A stretch of 64,000 nucleotides of DNA from Actinomadura luzonensis (lineage in GTDB: Bacteria > Actinomycetota > Actinomycetes > Streptosporangiales > Streptosporangiaceae). Position 1 is the stretch's first letter; each line of letters begins with the position of its first letter. The translations under genes were made by a program, and so were the position numbers. The stretch lies in NCBI RefSeq assembly GCF_022664455.2, contig NZ_JAKRKC020000001.1, positions 3,167,001-3,231,000 of the forward strand, read 5' to 3'. Shown in pieces: positions 1 through 9,337 of the stretch. The notes beneath the pieces are model-generated. The model searched no databases. It was not told where the DNA came from and was given only the letters and a program-made list of their open reading frames with translations.

Positions 1-1016
1 ACGGCCAGGCGGTGCTCAAGCACTTCCTCGACGCGGCCGGCTGCCGGCCGAGCTGGACGATGCTCAACATCGTCGAGGAGTCCGTCGAGACCGTCCGCCG
101 CCAGGTGGGCGAGGGCCGGGCGATCTGCGCGCTGTCCGGCGGGGTCGACTCCGCGGTGGCCGCGGCGATCGTGCAGCGGGCCATCGGCGACCGGCTGACC
201 TGCGTCTTCGTCGACCACGGCCTGCTGCGCAAGGGCGAGGCCGAGCAGGTGGAGCGCGACTTCGTCGCCGCCACCGGGGTCAAGCTGCGGGTGGTCGACG
301 CGGCCGAGCGGTTCCTCAAGGCGCTGGAGGGCGTCACCGACCCCGAGGAGAAGCGCAAGATCATCGGGCGTGAGTTCATCCGCGTCTTCGAGGACGAGCA
401 GCGCGCCATCATGGCCGACGGCCCGGTCGACTTCCTCGTGCAGGGCACGCTCTACCCCGACGTCGTCGAGTCGGGCGGCGGCACCGGCACCGCCAACATC
501 AAGTCCCACCACAACGTCGGCGGCCTGCCGGAGGATCTGCAGTTCACGCTGGTGGAGCCGCTGCGGGCGCTGTTCAAGGACGAGGTGCGCCGGGCCGGCG
601 AGGAGCTGGGCCTGCCCGCCGCGATGGTGTGGCGGCAGCCGTTCCCCGGTCCGGGGCTCGGCATCCGCATCGTCGGCGAGGTCACCCGCGAGCGCCTGGA
701 GATCCTGCGCGAGGCCGACGCGATCGCCCGCGAGGAGCTGTCGCGCGCCGGCCTCGACCGGCAGATCTGGCAGTGCCCGGTGGTGCTGCTGGCCGACGTC
801 CGCTCGGTCGGCGTGCAGGGCGACGGCCGCACCTACGGCCACCCGGTGGTGCTGCGGCCGGTCACCTCCGAAGACGCGATGACCGCCGACTGGTCGCGCG
901 TCCCGTACGACGTGCTCTCCCGCATCTCCACCCGCATCACGAACGAGGTCCGCGAGATCAACCGCGTCGTCCTCGACGTGACGAGCAAGCCCCCGGGCAC
1001 CATCGAGTGGGAGTGA
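1..1016 (+). CDS. guaA: GMP synthase (glutamine-hydrolysing), C-terminal part; 5' end outside window
   Basis: GuaA converts XMP to GMP with ATP and glutamine-derived ammonia, the last step of guanine nucleotide synthesis in the cytosol. The reading frame is open from the first bases of the window, so the N-terminal glutaminase domain lies upstream. What is present is the ATP-pyrophosphatase domain, with its P-loop SGGVDS near base 140, followed by the GMP-synthase dimerisation domain with the [11 protein letters not shown] block and the C-terminal KPPGTIEWE, which is characteristic of the family. A GTG at base 12 is an internal codon, not a start. Identification is secure; only the 5' truncation is imposed by the window. 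Confidence 0.97.
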   Translation, partial: GQAVLKHFLDAAGCRPSWTMLNIVEESVETVRRQVGEGRAICALSGGVDSAVAAAIVQRAIGDRLTCVFVDHGLLRKGEAEQVERDFVAATGVKLRVVDAAERFLKALEGVTDPEEKRKIIGREFIRVFEDEQRAIMADGPVDFLVQGTLYPDVVESGGGTGTANIKSHHNVGGLPEDLQFTLVEPLRALFKDEVRRAGEELGLPAAMVWRQPFPGPGLGIRIVGEVTRERLEILREADAIAREELSRAGLDRQIWQCPVVLLADVRSVGVQGDGRTYGHPVVLRPVTSEDAMTADWSRVPYDVLSRISTRITNEVREINRVVLDVTSKPPGTIEWE

Positions 1017-1026
1017 CCCGGGCGGC

Positions 1027-1548
1027 CTAGGCAAGGGCGAGGGCGAGCAGGACGAGCGCCGAGCCGCCCATCACCAGGGCGTGCCGGACGTTCTGCAGCC
1101 CCGGCATCACCCAGGACGGGAAGCCGCTCTCGGCCGCCCGCAGCAGCGCCCGCACGTCGATCCTGGCCAGCTCGGGGTCGCCCTTGCGGGCGAAGGCGGC
1201 CTCCACCGACCTGGCGGCGGTGAGCTGGCTGTAGAGGATCACCAGGTTGCCGGCCAGCACGACCGGCTGGAGCGCCCACGACAGGGTGCCGCCCAGGGGG
1301 CTGCCGGTCAGGTTGAGCACCGCGAGCGCGGTCATGACCAGGGCGACCGCGACGGGCACGGCGCTCTCGTGGCCGCTCGCGTCGAAGCGCATCCCGTTGT
1401 CGGCGAGGACGCCGGGGGAGACGCCCTGACGCCGCAGCTCCGCGTGGGCCGCGTCGGTGGCCCGGGGCCCGTAGCGGTGCCGGACCAGCGGGATCGACAC
1501 GAACGAGAGAGCGACGAGGAGCTGCAGCACGGCGGCGAACGTCATCAT
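1027..1548 (-). CDS. Putative integral membrane protein, 173 aa
   Basis: I do not recognise a characterised family. The protein has a hydrophobic N-terminal segment (about residues 5-22), two or three central hydrophobic stretches (about 65-85 and 90-108) and a C-terminal one (155-173), with a charged region between, so it is probably a four-helix membrane protein. It is convergent with guaA, only 10 bases away. Its start lies about 300 bases from the divergent regulator-phosphatase gene. The shared spacer (1549-1846) is less GC-rich around 1670-1760 and probably holds promoters for both, but I could not assign -35/-10 boxes. Confidence 0.7.
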   Translation of the reverse strand: MMTFAAVLQLLVALSFVSIPLVRHRYGPRATDAAHAELRRQGVSPGVLADNGMRFDASGHESAVPVAVALVMTALAVLNLTGSPLGGTLSWALQPVVLAGNLVILYSQLTAARSVEAAFARKGDPELARIDVRALLRAAESGFPSWVMPGLQNVRHALVMGGSALVLLALALA

Positions 1549-1846
1549 GGCGGGTTCTCCTTCAGTAAGGCGGGCGGTCGTCCTGACGAGGAAGACGATG
1601 CCGGGCGGCCCTGACCGCGCGCTGCCAGGCCGCTGTCACGGCCCCGGGCCGCCGCTGACAGCGAACGAACGTGAGAAGGAGTCTCGTTCGAGCAAAATCG
1701 ATCAGCCCCCGTACGCATATCCGTGAGAATGGGGGGAAGAGAAGCTGGCTCTGCGCCAACTCCGCAACCAGGTTGGTGACGGGACGCCTGAGGCGCCGTC
1801 CGGTGCGTAAGGCATCTGGCGCGGGCGGGAAGGAAGAAACGCCTGT

Positions 1847-3025
1847 ATGGCCCACGCTGGTGAGCATGACGGCTGGGTGCCGCTGGTCCTGCTCGTGGAG
1901 GACGATCCACAGGACGCGCTGATCGTGCGCGAGCTGCTGGAGGACAGCGGCCTGGCCGTACGCCTGGAATGGGCACGCTCGGTGAAGGAGGCGCGGCAGG
2001 CGCTGCGGCGGCTGCGGCCCCAATGCGTGCTGCTCGACCTCGACCTGCCCGACGCCTACGCGTTCTCGGCGCTGCCGGCCGTGCTGGAGGAGGCCGGCGA
2101 CGCCGCCGTCGTCGTGCTGACGGGCCTCGCCGAGGAGCAGGCCGGCCTCGCCGCGGTGACCGCCGGCGCCCAGGACTACCTGGTCAAGGGCCGGGTGGAG
2201 GCCGAATGGCTGGGCCGCGCGCTGCGCTACGCGATGCAGCGCAAGCAGGCCGAGCAGGCGGCGGTGGCGCTGCACGCCGAGCGCGTGCGCGCCAAGGAGA
2301 ACGCCCGCCTGGAGCGCGGCCTGCTGCCCACCCCGCTGCTGCAGTCCATGCCGATCCAGGTGGCCTCGCGCTACCAGGCCAGCCGCGGCTCCCAGACCCT
2401 CGGCGGCGACTTCTTCGACGTCGTCGAGTCCGACGACAAGATCGTGCACGCGGTGATCGGCGACGTCTGCGGCCACGGCCCCGACGAGGCGGCGCTCGGC
2501 GTGTGCCTGCGCATCGCCTGGCGCGCGCTCGTGCTGACCGGATTGGAGGGCGGCGCGCTGCTGCGCCAGCTCGAACGCATCCTGGCCGCCGAGCGGCCCA
2601 GCCCCGAGATCTTCGTGACGATGTCCACGCTGGTGCTGGAGCCGGACCGGCGGACGGTGCGCCTCTGGCGCGCCGGCCACCCGGGCATGTTCGTCCACAC
2701 GCCGGAGGGGGTCACCCTGTCCGAGCCGGCGCAGGGGCCCGCGCTCGGGCTGCCGATCGACGGCGACTGGGAGCAGCACGTGATGGAGCTGCCGCCGGGC
2801 GGCGGGCTGACGTTGTTCACCGACGGCCTGTTCGAGCGCCGCCTGCCGGGCGAGCCGCCCCGGTGGCTGGGCGAGGAGGGCCTGCTGGAGCTGGCCAGGA
2901 AACGCGCGCACCTCGACGGAGAGCGCTTCCTCGACGCGCTCGTCGAGGACGTCGAGACGGCCGCCCCCGAGACCGCCGCCGACGACCTCGCCGTGGTCCA
3001 CCTGCGCTGGAACGACGATCTGTGA
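1847..3025 (+). CDS. Response regulator with PP2C-type (RsbU/SpoIIE-like) serine phosphatase output
   Basis: The N-terminal receiver domain (about residues 12-130) has the acidic pair EDD and the phospho-acceptor Asp in LLDLDLPD. A short linker helix leads to a PP2C-like phosphatase domain (about 165-390) with the metal-binding motifs GGDFFD, GDVCGHG and a C-terminal ADDLAV. Proteins of this architecture dephosphorylate anti-sigma-factor antagonists, so a phosphorelay can switch a stress sigma factor. The gene is followed after 37 bases by a histidine kinase and a CheY-like protein, which suggests one signalling operon. The actual target is not encoded nearby, so that role is family inference. 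The start ATG was chosen because the receiver fold begins about ten residues later. Confidence 0.9.
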   Translation: MAHAGEHDGWVPLVLLVEDDPQDALIVRELLEDSGLAVRLEWARSVKEARQALRRLRPQCVLLDLDLPDAYAFSALPAVLEEAGDAAVVVLTGLAEEQAGLAAVTAGAQDYLVKGRVEAEWLGRALRYAMQRKQAEQAAVALHAERVRAKENARLERGLLPTPLLQSMPIQVASRYQASRGSQTLGGDFFDVVESDDKIVHAVIGDVCGHGPDEAALGVCLRIAWRALVLTGLEGGALLRQLERILAAERPSPEIFVTMSTLVLEPDRRTVRLWRAGHPGMFVHTPEGVTLSEPAQGPALGLPIDGDWEQHVMELPPGGGLTLFTDGLFERRLPGEPPRWLGEEGLLELARKRAHLDGERFLDALVEDVETAAPETAADDLAVVHLRWNDDL

Positions 3026-3062
3026 TCCTCGCCCCGAGTCCACCCCCTCCGAGAGACGACCT

Positions 3063-4646
3063 GTGAACGACACCCCTCCGCGCGGCTGGCGCCGCCTGAC
3101 CGTCCACGCCTGGTTCGTCGCCGTGCTGGCGGTCGTCGCGATCCTGGTGATCGCCTGCGCCGTCGTCGCCACGGTCATGCTCGACCGCACCGCCCGCCTG
3201 TCGAACCAGCTCATCGAGGGCATCTCCCCGGCCAGGGTCGAGGCCGCGCAACTGGAGAACGCCCTGCTCGACCAGGAGACCGGCGTCCGCGGCTACCTGC
3301 TGACCGGGCGGCGCGACTTCCTGGAGCCGTACAGCGAGGGGGTGCGCGCCGAGCAACGCAGCGGCGGCCGCATCGCGGACCTGCTCAAGGACCGCCCGGG
3401 GCTGGTCGCGGACGTCGGCGCGGTCCGCGCCGCGGCCGAGGCGTGGCGGCGCGACTACGCCCAGCCCGCGATCGCCGCCAAACAGGACGACGCCACCGTC
3501 ACCGCCGCCGGCAACGAGGGCGGCAAGCAGAGCTTCGACGCCATCCGCGCGCGGCTCGACCGGCTCTCGGCGGAGCTGACCCGGGCCCGCACCGCCGCGC
3601 AGAGCGAGCTGGACCGGGCGCAGCGCATCCGCAACTGGGCCTTCGTGGCCATGGTCGTGCTGTTCCTGCTGGCCGGCATCGCGATCGCGGTGCTGCTGCG
3701 CCGCGCGATCGGCCGCCCGCTGGACGAGCTGCGCGTCGCCTCCCGGCACGTCGCGACCGGCGACTTCGGCCACCCCATCCCGGAGCGGGGCCCGGCCGAC
3801 ATCCGCGAGCTGTCCCGCGACGTGGACCTGATGCGCACCAGGCTGGTGCGCGCGCTCCAGGAGTCCCACGAGGCCCAGGGCCTGCTGCGCGCCCAGACCG
3901 CCGACCTCGACGCGCAGGCGGTCGAGCTGCGCCGCTCCAACGCCGAGCTGGAGCAGTTCGCCTACGTGGCCTCGCACGACCTCCAGGAGCCGCTGCGCAA
4001 GATCGCCACGTTCTGCCAGCTCCTGCAGAAGCGCTACGGCTCGGTGCTGGACGAGCGCGGCGCCCAGTACATCCACTTCGCGGTGGACGGCGCCACCCGC
4101 ATGCAGGTGCTCATCAACGACCTGCTCAGCTTCTCCCGGGTCGGCCGCATGTACGACGACCGCAAGCCGGTCGACCTCGACGACGCGCTCGACAAGGCGC
4201 TCGACGACCTGTCCACGGCGGTCGAGGAGTCGGACGCCCGCGTCGAGCGCCCCGACGACCTGCCGACCGTGACGGGCGACCGCACCCTGCTCGGCCTGCT
4301 CTGGCAGAACCTGCTGGGCAACGCCATCAAGTTCCGCCGCGCGGGCGAGCGCCCCGAGATCCGCGTCGAGTGCGTACGCGGCGAGCAGGGCGAGTGGCTG
4401 CTGTCGGTGTCGGACAACGGCATCGGCATCGAGCCCGAGTTCGCCGAGAAGGTCTTCGTCATCTTCCAGCGCCTGCACAACCGCGAGACCTACGGCGGCA
4501 CCGGCATCGGCCTGGCGATGTGCCGGAAGATCGTGGAGAACCACGGCGGCCGCATCTGGCTCGACACCGGCTACACCGGCGGCACCCGCATCTGCTTCAC
4601 TTTGCCTGACCCGGCCCTTGATCCCGTTTCGGAAAGCGACTCATGA
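3063..4646 (+). CDS. Membrane sensor histidine kinase with CHASE3 and HAMP domains
   Basis: The GTG start gives a short N-terminal tail, a first membrane helix (about residues 15-37), an extracytoplasmic CHASE3-type region containing [12 protein letters not shown], a second helix (about 193-213) and a HAMP linker. A coiled segment leads into the HisKA domain with the phospho-acceptor His in [11 protein letters not shown]. The HATPase_c domain shows the N box [18 protein letters not shown] and GTGIGLAM. The phytochrome-like kinase core resembles enzymes that pair with small Rcp1-type regulators, and such a regulator overlaps its 3' end by four bases (ATGA). It probably autophosphorylates in response to an external or envelope signal; the ligand is unknown. 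Confidence 0.93.
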   Translation: MNDTPPRGWRRLTVHAWFVAVLAVVAILVIACAVVATVMLDRTARLSNQLIEGISPARVEAAQLENALLDQETGVRGYLLTGRRDFLEPYSEGVRAEQRSGGRIADLLKDRPGLVADVGAVRAAAEAWRRDYAQPAIAAKQDDATVTAAGNEGGKQSFDAIRARLDRLSAELTRARTAAQSELDRAQRIRNWAFVAMVVLFLLAGIAIAVLLRRAIGRPLDELRVASRHVATGDFGHPIPERGPADIRELSRDVDLMRTRLVRALQESHEAQGLLRAQTADLDAQAVELRRSNAELEQFAYVASHDLQEPLRKIATFCQLLQKRYGSVLDERGAQYIHFAVDGATRMQVLINDLLSFSRVGRMYDDRKPVDLDDALDKALDDLSTAVEESDARVERPDDLPTVTGDRTLLGLLWQNLLGNAIKFRRAGERPEIRVECVRGEQGEWLLSVSDNGIGIEPEFAEKVFVIFQRLHNRETYGGTGIGLAMCRKIVENHGGRIWLDTGYTGGTRICFTLPDPALDPVSESDS

Positions 4647-5101
4647 CCACTCCGCAGGCCATCGAAGTGCTCCTCGTCGAGGACGACCCCGGCGACGAGC
4701 TGATCACCCGAGAGGCGTTCGAGGACAACAAGATCCAGAACAACCTCCACGTCGTCAGGGACGGCCTGGAGGCGCTGGACTTCGTCTACCGGCGCGGCGA
4801 GTACGCCGAGGCGCCCCGTCCCGACCTCATCCTGCTCGACCTCAACCTGCCGAAGTACGACGGGCGCCAGGTCCTGGAGAAGATCAAGGGTGATCCCGAC
4901 CTGCGCGCGATTCCCGTCGTCGTCCTCACGACCTCCTCCGCCGAGGAGGACATCCTGCGCAGCTACGACCTTTTCGCCAACGCGTACGTGACCAAACCCG
5001 TCGATCTGGAGCGGTTCCTGGCCGTCATCCGCCAGATCGACGAGTTCTTCGTCACGGTCGTCCGGCTGCCCGGCCGCCTGCAGACGCCGGGCGGCGCCTG
5101 A
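4643..5101 (+). CDS. Single-domain response regulator, Rcp1/CheY-like
   Basis: This 152-residue protein is almost entirely a receiver domain: EDDPGDE at the N terminus, the phospho-acceptor Asp in LILLDLNLP, and the conserved Thr/Ser and Lys near TTSS and TKPVD. It has no DNA-binding or enzymatic output domain, so it probably relays phosphate from the preceding kinase to another protein, perhaps the regulator-phosphatase two genes upstream. The ATG overlaps the kinase stop codon, which implies translational coupling. Rcp1-like regulators commonly follow phytochrome-type kinases with this core. Function is confident at the domain level; the downstream partner is inferred. Confidence 0.92.
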   Translation: MTTPQAIEVLLVEDDPGDELITREAFEDNKIQNNLHVVRDGLEALDFVYRRGEYAEAPRPDLILLDLNLPKYDGRQVLEKIKGDPDLRAIPVVVLTTSSAEEDILRSYDLFANAYVTKPVDLERFLAVIRQIDEFFVTVVRLPGRLQTPGGA

Positions 5102-5121
5102 CCCTCGTCCGACGGCGAGGG
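5102..5121. terminator. Hairpin between convergent genes
   Basis: An 8-bp stem with one G-U pair (5102-5109 with 5114-5121) closes a CGAC loop directly after the CheY-like gene stop and faces the 3' end of the ligase gene. It has no T-run, as is common in actinomycetes, and could serve both strands. Confidence 0.5.
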
Positions 5122-5132
5122 GCCGGGCCGGC

Positions 5133-6266
5133 TCAGGCGGCCGGCCGGTAGGACGACGGGCCGTCGTCGACGCACTGCCGCGTCTCGTCGAGCAGCAGGT
5201 CCACGACGTCGGACAGCCGGCCCTCCCGCTCGTACGCGCGCCGCTGCCGGGCGGCCGAGCTGCCCCGCGCCAGCGCCTCCCGCGTCAGCTCGGAGATCAG
5301 CTCCCAGTCGCCCGTCTCCTCCAGCTCCGGCCGCAGCCCGTCCACCAGGTTCCTGAACACCTCGGCGGCGGCTCTCGGCACGCCCTCGACCGGGTCGACG
5401 AGGTCGCCCTCCAGGCCCGAGCGGGTGGCCTGCCAGGTGGCCGCGCGCACCGGTTCGAGCTGCATCTCCCGGTACGGGTCCCGCCGCACCGCCGCCAGCT
5501 CCCTGGTGACCAGCGCGCGGAACAGCCCGGCGATGAGCACGATGTCGTCCACCCGCGGGCAGGAGTCGCAGACCCGCAGCTCGACGGTCGGCACGTGCGC
5601 GGACGGCCGCACGTCGTAGTAGATCATCCCGGGGTCGGTGATCGTGCCGGCCTGGATGAGGTCCTGGACCATGCGCTCGTAGTCGGCCGCCGAGTCGAAC
5701 TTGGTCATCGGGCCGGACGTGGGCCAGCGCTGCCACACCAGCGTCCGGTAGCTGGCGTACCCGGTGTCCTCGCCGAACCAGAACGGCGAGCTGCACGACA
5801 ACGCCAGCAGCGGCGGCAGCCACGGCGTCACGCTGTGCGCCACCGCCGTCGCCAGGTCCTTGTCCTCGACCTGGACGTGCACCTGCGTGCCGCAGATCAG
5901 CTGCTCGCGGGTGAGCAGCTGGTAGTCGTCCAGCATGCGCTCGTAGCGCGGGTCGTCCGACACCTTCATGCGCGACTTGTCGGCCAGCGGCACGGTGCCG
6001 GCCGCCACGATGCCGAGCCCCAGCTCGTGCGCCGCCTGGATGACCAGGCCGCGCAGCTCGCACAGGTCCTTGCCGAGGTCCTCCAGGCGGGCGAACGGCT
6101 CGCTGTTGGCCTCGATCGTGGAACGCTGCAGCTCCTCCGAGAAGCGGCCCTTCGGCAGGATGTCCAGCAGCGGCCCTGAGCGGGTCGAAAGGTGCCTGGT
6201 CCGCAGGTCCACGATGTGGAACTCCTCCTCGACGCCCACCGTCAAGGGTCCTGTCCAGCCTGACAT
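5133..6266 (-). CDS. Carboxylate-amine ligase / glutamate-cysteine ligase type 2 (YbdK/GCS2 family)
   Basis: The protein belongs to the GCS2 family of ATP-dependent carboxylate-amine ligases, whose members join glutamate (or a related acid) to an amine such as cysteine. The family motif GVEEEF lies about ten residues from the chosen start, and TIEANSEP, GTQVHVQV and VELRVCDSCPR follow in the usual order. I chose the ATG at 6266 rather than an upstream codon because GGCGGGAG precedes it at good spacing. Length (377 aa) is normal for the family. Actinomycetes mostly use mycothiol, so many YbdK-like copies act on unknown substrates. It follows a glycan-type membrane gene on the same strand with a 25-base gap. 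Confidence 0.88.
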   Translation of the reverse strand: MSGWTGPLTVGVEEEFHIVDLRTRHLSTRSGPLLDILPKGRFSEELQRSTIEANSEPFARLEDLGKDLCELRGLVIQAAHELGLGIVAAGTVPLADKSRMKVSDDPRYERMLDDYQLLTREQLICGTQVHVQVEDKDLATAVAHSVTPWLPPLLALSCSSPFWFGEDTGYASYRTLVWQRWPTSGPMTKFDSAADYERMVQDLIQAGTITDPGMIYYDVRPSAHVPTVELRVCDSCPRVDDIVLIAGLFRALVTRELAAVRRDPYREMQLEPVRAATWQATRSGLEGDLVDPVEGVPRAAAEVFRNLVDGLRPELEETGDWELISELTREALARGSSAARQRRAYEREGRLSDVVDLLLDETRQCVDDGPSSYRPAA

Positions 6267-6291
6267 GATGTCTCCCGCCTCTACGCCCGGT

Positions 6292-7794
6292 TCACGAAGC
6301 GGTCCTCTTTCCAGAAATGAGCCTTTTGCACCTGGCCAGCGCATTGCCCGGCCGCCACCGGGCCGCGCGGCGGGCCGCGGCGCGCGCGAGCCGCCCCGCG
6401 CTGCCCAGCAGCAGGGGCACCAGCAGCACCCCGATGAGGATCGGCGAGGCCATGTACCGGAAGTCCTGCGCCGAGATGTTGGCCAGGACCGCGAGCTGCT
6501 GCCCGGCGACCACGGCCGCCACGCCCAGCACGTACCGGTTGCGCCGGGCCGCCGCGCCGAGCGCGACCGCCAGGTACGACAGGTACGCCCACGACGCGCC
6601 GCGCCACAGCGCCCAGTCGTACTCGGGGGCCAGCGACCCGGTCAGCCAGGGGCCGGCCACCTGGTACAGCTCGTGCGACAGCGGCCGCAGCGAGAACACC
6701 CACCGGCCGGGGAAGTCGGCCACCTTGCCGGGGCCGACGTAGGTGTCGGCCGTCGGCCGCAGCGAGAAGCGGTACGTGCCGCCGCCCGTGAACCGCGGAT
6801 CGCCCACCGGCCGCCACGCGATCGCCCCGCGGCAGAGCCGGGCGTCCACGACCAGCCCGGGGTCCTCGGTCAGCAGCCGCCGCCACAGGGCCAGCAGCTC
6901 GCCGGCGTGCGCGTCGGCCTGCGGCCAGCTGAAGTCCTCGCGCCAGATCAGCGTGTTGATCGTGTAGCAGGTGCCGCCCCACCACCAGCGGTCCAGCGGC
7001 GCCACCGACTCCAGCAGCGCCCGGTCCTCGGCGCGGAACAGCGCGGGCCGGTCCCTGAAGGCCACCGCGAGGTCGCCGAAGGCCGTGTGGTACACGTACG
7101 TCTTGGCCGGGGCCGCGATGCCGACCTGGGGGAGCACCACGTTCGTCAGCAGCAGCGGGAGCGCCGCCGCGACCGTGCCGACCAGCAGCAGCCGCAGCCG
7201 CCGGGCCCGGAGCACGACGAGCAGCGCCACCACGGCCACGCCCACCACCAGGAAGCCGTTCGCCCGGAACAGCCCGAGCGCCAGCGACAGCGCCCCCAGC
7301 GCGGCGAGCCCCGGCCCGCTCACCCGCCGCGCCGCCGCGAACCGCGCGCACACGCCCGCGACCGCCACCGCGCAGATCGTGAACGGCACGTCCTTCCACA
7401 ACGTGACCGTGAACGCCCCCACGGGCGGCGCCAGCGGCATCAGCACCACGACCGCCGTGGTGAGCCGGCGTGGCGCGCCCAGCGCCTTCAGCGACTGCGC
7501 CAGGAACGTCAGCGCCCCCGCCATGGCCGTGGTCTGCGCGAACGTGACCGCGCCCAGGTCGCCCGTCTCGGTGAAGCTCAGCCACATGATCGCGTCGTAG
7601 AGCACCGAGTGGTCGCTCACCCACGGGCCGACGACCGTGTGGCTCAGGTACAGCACCGAGTCGCGGCTGAACAGGCCGGGATAGAAGGCCGCCCACCAGC
7701 AGCCCAGCACCGCCTGCACGGCGAGGAACGTGCCCAGCGCCGGCCACGGCCGAGGGGGCCGGGCGACGCTCGCCGCTGCGGTGTCGCTCCCCAT
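6292..7794 (-). CDS. Polytopic membrane protein, GT-C-glycosyltransferase-like
   Basis: This 500-residue protein has an N-terminal membrane helix (about 17-38) followed by a short acidic loop with FSRDSVLYL and then many hydrophobic segments up to the C terminus. A large first periplasmic loop with an Asp, and HSVLYDAIMWL and LWKDVPF nearby, are typical of lipid-linked sugar transferases and related membrane proteins of unknown substrate. It is the most downstream of the glycan genes on this strand, after a NodB deacetylase, a methyltransferase and a GT2 enzyme. A role in exported polysaccharide or glycolipid assembly is inferred from fold and context only. Confidence 0.72.
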   Translation of the reverse strand: MGSDTAAASVARPPRPWPALGTFLAVQAVLGCWWAAFYPGLFSRDSVLYLSHTVVGPWVSDHSVLYDAIMWLSFTETGDLGAVTFAQTTAMAGALTFLAQSLKALGAPRRLTTAVVVLMPLAPPVGAFTVTLWKDVPFTICAVAVAGVCARFAAARRVSGPGLAALGALSLALGLFRANGFLVVGVAVVALLVVLRARRLRLLLVGTVAAALPLLLTNVVLPQVGIAAPAKTYVYHTAFGDLAVAFRDRPALFRAEDRALLESVAPLDRWWWGGTCYTINTLIWREDFSWPQADAHAGELLALWRRLLTEDPGLVVDARLCRGAIAWRPVGDPRFTGGGTYRFSLRPTADTYVGPGKVADFPGRWVFSLRPLSHELYQVAGPWLTGSLAPEYDWALWRGASWAYLSYLAVALGAAARRNRYVLGVAAVVAGQQLAVLANISAQDFRYMASPILIGVLLVPLLLGSAGRLARAAARRAARWRPGNALARCKRLISGKRTAS

Positions 7795-7845
7795 GTCGCT
7801 CGCAATCCGGGGCTGGACGTCCGGGGTGTAGGGCCTGGGCCGGGT

Positions 7846-8547
7846 CTAGGGGTAGCTCACCCCGGGCTCCAGCGCCCTGCCGGTGCCGCGGAGCAGCGTC
7901 GGCACCGTGACGAGGTGGTAGCCCTGCTTGCGCAGCTCCTTGAGGATGCCCGGCATGGCCTTGACGGTGGCGGGGACCGTGTCGTGCATGAGGATCACGC
8001 CGTTGCGCCTGGCCAGCTTCAGCACCTTCGCGGTGATCTTGTCGGCGTCGCGCAGCGACCAGTCGAGCGTGGTGCCGGTCCAGAGGACCTGCGCGAGGTC
8101 CGCCTCCTCGGCGGCGCGCAGCACGCGCTCGTCGGTGTGCCCGTACGGCGGGCGGAACATCGTCGGCCGGTGGCCCGTCGCCTTCTCGATGACCTCCTTG
8201 CCCAGCCGGATCTCCTCGCTGATCTCCTCGTCCAGCAGGCGCGGGAGCGAGGTGTGCGAGTAGGTGTGGTCGCCGATCGCGTGCCCCTGGGCGAGCGTCT
8301 GCCTGGCGATCTTCGGCCGCCGTTCGACCTGCTTGCCGACCAGGAAGAACGTGGCCTTGGCGTTCGCCTTGCGGAGCACCTTCAGCAGCTCGGGCGTGTG
8401 CTCGCCGGGGCCGTCGTCGAAGGTCAGCGCGAGGCACTTCACCCGGGCGCAGTCCACCCGCGCTTGGGCCGCCTGCGGGGCTTGCGGGGCGGCGGCGGGC
8501 GTCAGCGTCAAGGCCGCGGCGAGGAGGGCGTGAATCACCACAAGCAA
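7846..8547 (-). CDS. Secreted polysaccharide deacetylase (NodB homology domain)
   Basis: A short signal peptide (about residues 1-24) is followed by a NodB domain. Visible motifs are TFDDGPGEHT (catalytic base and metal Asp), HTYSHTSLP (metal His pair), RPPYGHTD, the TTLDW strand and ILMHD near the C terminus. Such enzymes remove acetyl groups from N-acetyl sugars of peptidoglycan, chitin-like or capsular polymers outside the membrane. At 233 residues it is a minimal single-domain form. It lies in a run of minus-strand surface-glycan genes; the upstream spacer holds a 20-bp direct repeat. Substrate cannot be told from sequence. Confidence 0.92.
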   Translation of the reverse strand: MLVVIHALLAAALTLTPAAAPQAPQAAQARVDCARVKCLALTFDDGPGEHTPELLKVLRKANAKATFFLVGKQVERRPKIARQTLAQGHAIGDHTYSHTSLPRLLDEEISEEIRLGKEVIEKATGHRPTMFRPPYGHTDERVLRAAEEADLAQVLWTGTTLDWSLRDADKITAKVLKLARRNGVILMHDTVPATVKAMPGILKELRKQGYHLVTVPTLLRGTGRALEPGVSYP

Positions 8548-8573
8548 AGCCTAGAGCCAACGCGATCCGCCCG

Positions 8574-8617
8574 CGTTCCGGCCCCGCCCCGCCCGGCCGT
8601 TCCGGCCCCGCCCCGCC
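8574..8617. repeat. Two direct copies of a 20-bp GC-only repeat
   Basis: The 20-mer starting CGTTCCGGCC occurs at 8574-8593 and again, identically, at 8598-8617, giving a 24-bp period in the spacer between the methyltransferase and deacetylase genes. Replication slippage in GC-rich DNA is the simplest origin. Confidence 0.7.
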
Positions 8618-8629
8618 GGGCCGCTCCGG

Positions 8630-9328
8630 TCACCGTCCCAGTCGCGCCCGCAGGAAGAGACTTACCCCGCGCAACGACCTGACCGGCAGATACCGCTCCG
8701 CCCGAACCACCGCCGACAGCCCAGTGTTGAGCAGCCCCGGCATGCGCCGCAGGTCGCTGCCCACGGACCGCCGCCGGTGCCAGGTGACCAGCGGCCGCAG
8801 CAGCACGTTCCAGCTCCAGATGCGGTCCACCTCCAGCCCGGCCTTCTCCACCACCACGGTCAGCGACTCCCGCCGGTAGCGCCGCAGGTGCCCCACCGCG
8901 TCGTCGTGCGACGACCACAGCGTCATGTCGCACGGCACCGCGATCAGCGCGTGCCCGCCCGGGGCCAGCACCCGCGCGATCTCCTCGGTGACCAGGTGGT
9001 CCTCGCGGATGTGCTCCAGCACGTCGAACGCGGTCACCAGGTCGACGCTGCCCGTCTCGAACGGCAGCGCCCGCGCGTCCGCCCGGACCGCGCTGATGCC
9101 GCGCTGCCGGGCGATCTCCAGCGCGGTCTCGCAGGTGTCGGTGGCGGTCGCGTCCCAGCCGGCCTCGGCCAGCACGCGGGTGTTCCCGCCGCCCGCCGCG
9201 CCGACGTCCACCGCCACCCCGGGCCGGCCGAGCGCGCGCAGCTCCCGGCGCAGGATCTCCCGGCGCTCGCGGTACCACCAGTGGCCGTCCTCCAGGGCGA
9301 TCAGCCGGCGGATCTCTTTGGTGTCCAT
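8630..9328 (-). CDS. Class I SAM-dependent methyltransferase
   Basis: The SAM-binding glycine-rich loop VDVGAAGGGNTRVLAE lies near residue 40, an acidic motif II follows, then FDVLEHI and the LAPGGHALIAVP strand typical of Methyltransf_11/23 enzymes. The C-terminal third has SWNVLLRPLV and positively charged helices often seen in methyltransferases of sugar or lipid-linked substrates. It begins ten bases after the stop of the GT2 gene upstream and is probably cotranscribed with it. Substrate unknown; modification of a surface glycan or polyprenyl-linked sugar is suggested by neighbours. Confidence 0.85.
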   Translation of the reverse strand: MDTKEIRRLIALEDGHWWYRERREILRRELRALGRPGVAVDVGAAGGGNTRVLAEAGWDATATDTCETALEIARQRGISAVRADARALPFETGSVDLVTAFDVLEHIREDHLVTEEIARVLAPGGHALIAVPCDMTLWSSHDDAVGHLRRYRRESLTVVVEKAGLEVDRIWSWNVLLRPLVTWHRRRSVGSDLRRMPGLLNTGLSAVVRAERYLPVRSLRGVSLFLRARLGR

Positions 9329-9337
9329 GACGTTCTC

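Noticed and set aside
8574..8617. CRISPR-like repeats
   Set aside because: Only two copies of a GC-only 20-mer with a 4-base gap; there is no spacer-repeat pattern and no cas gene.
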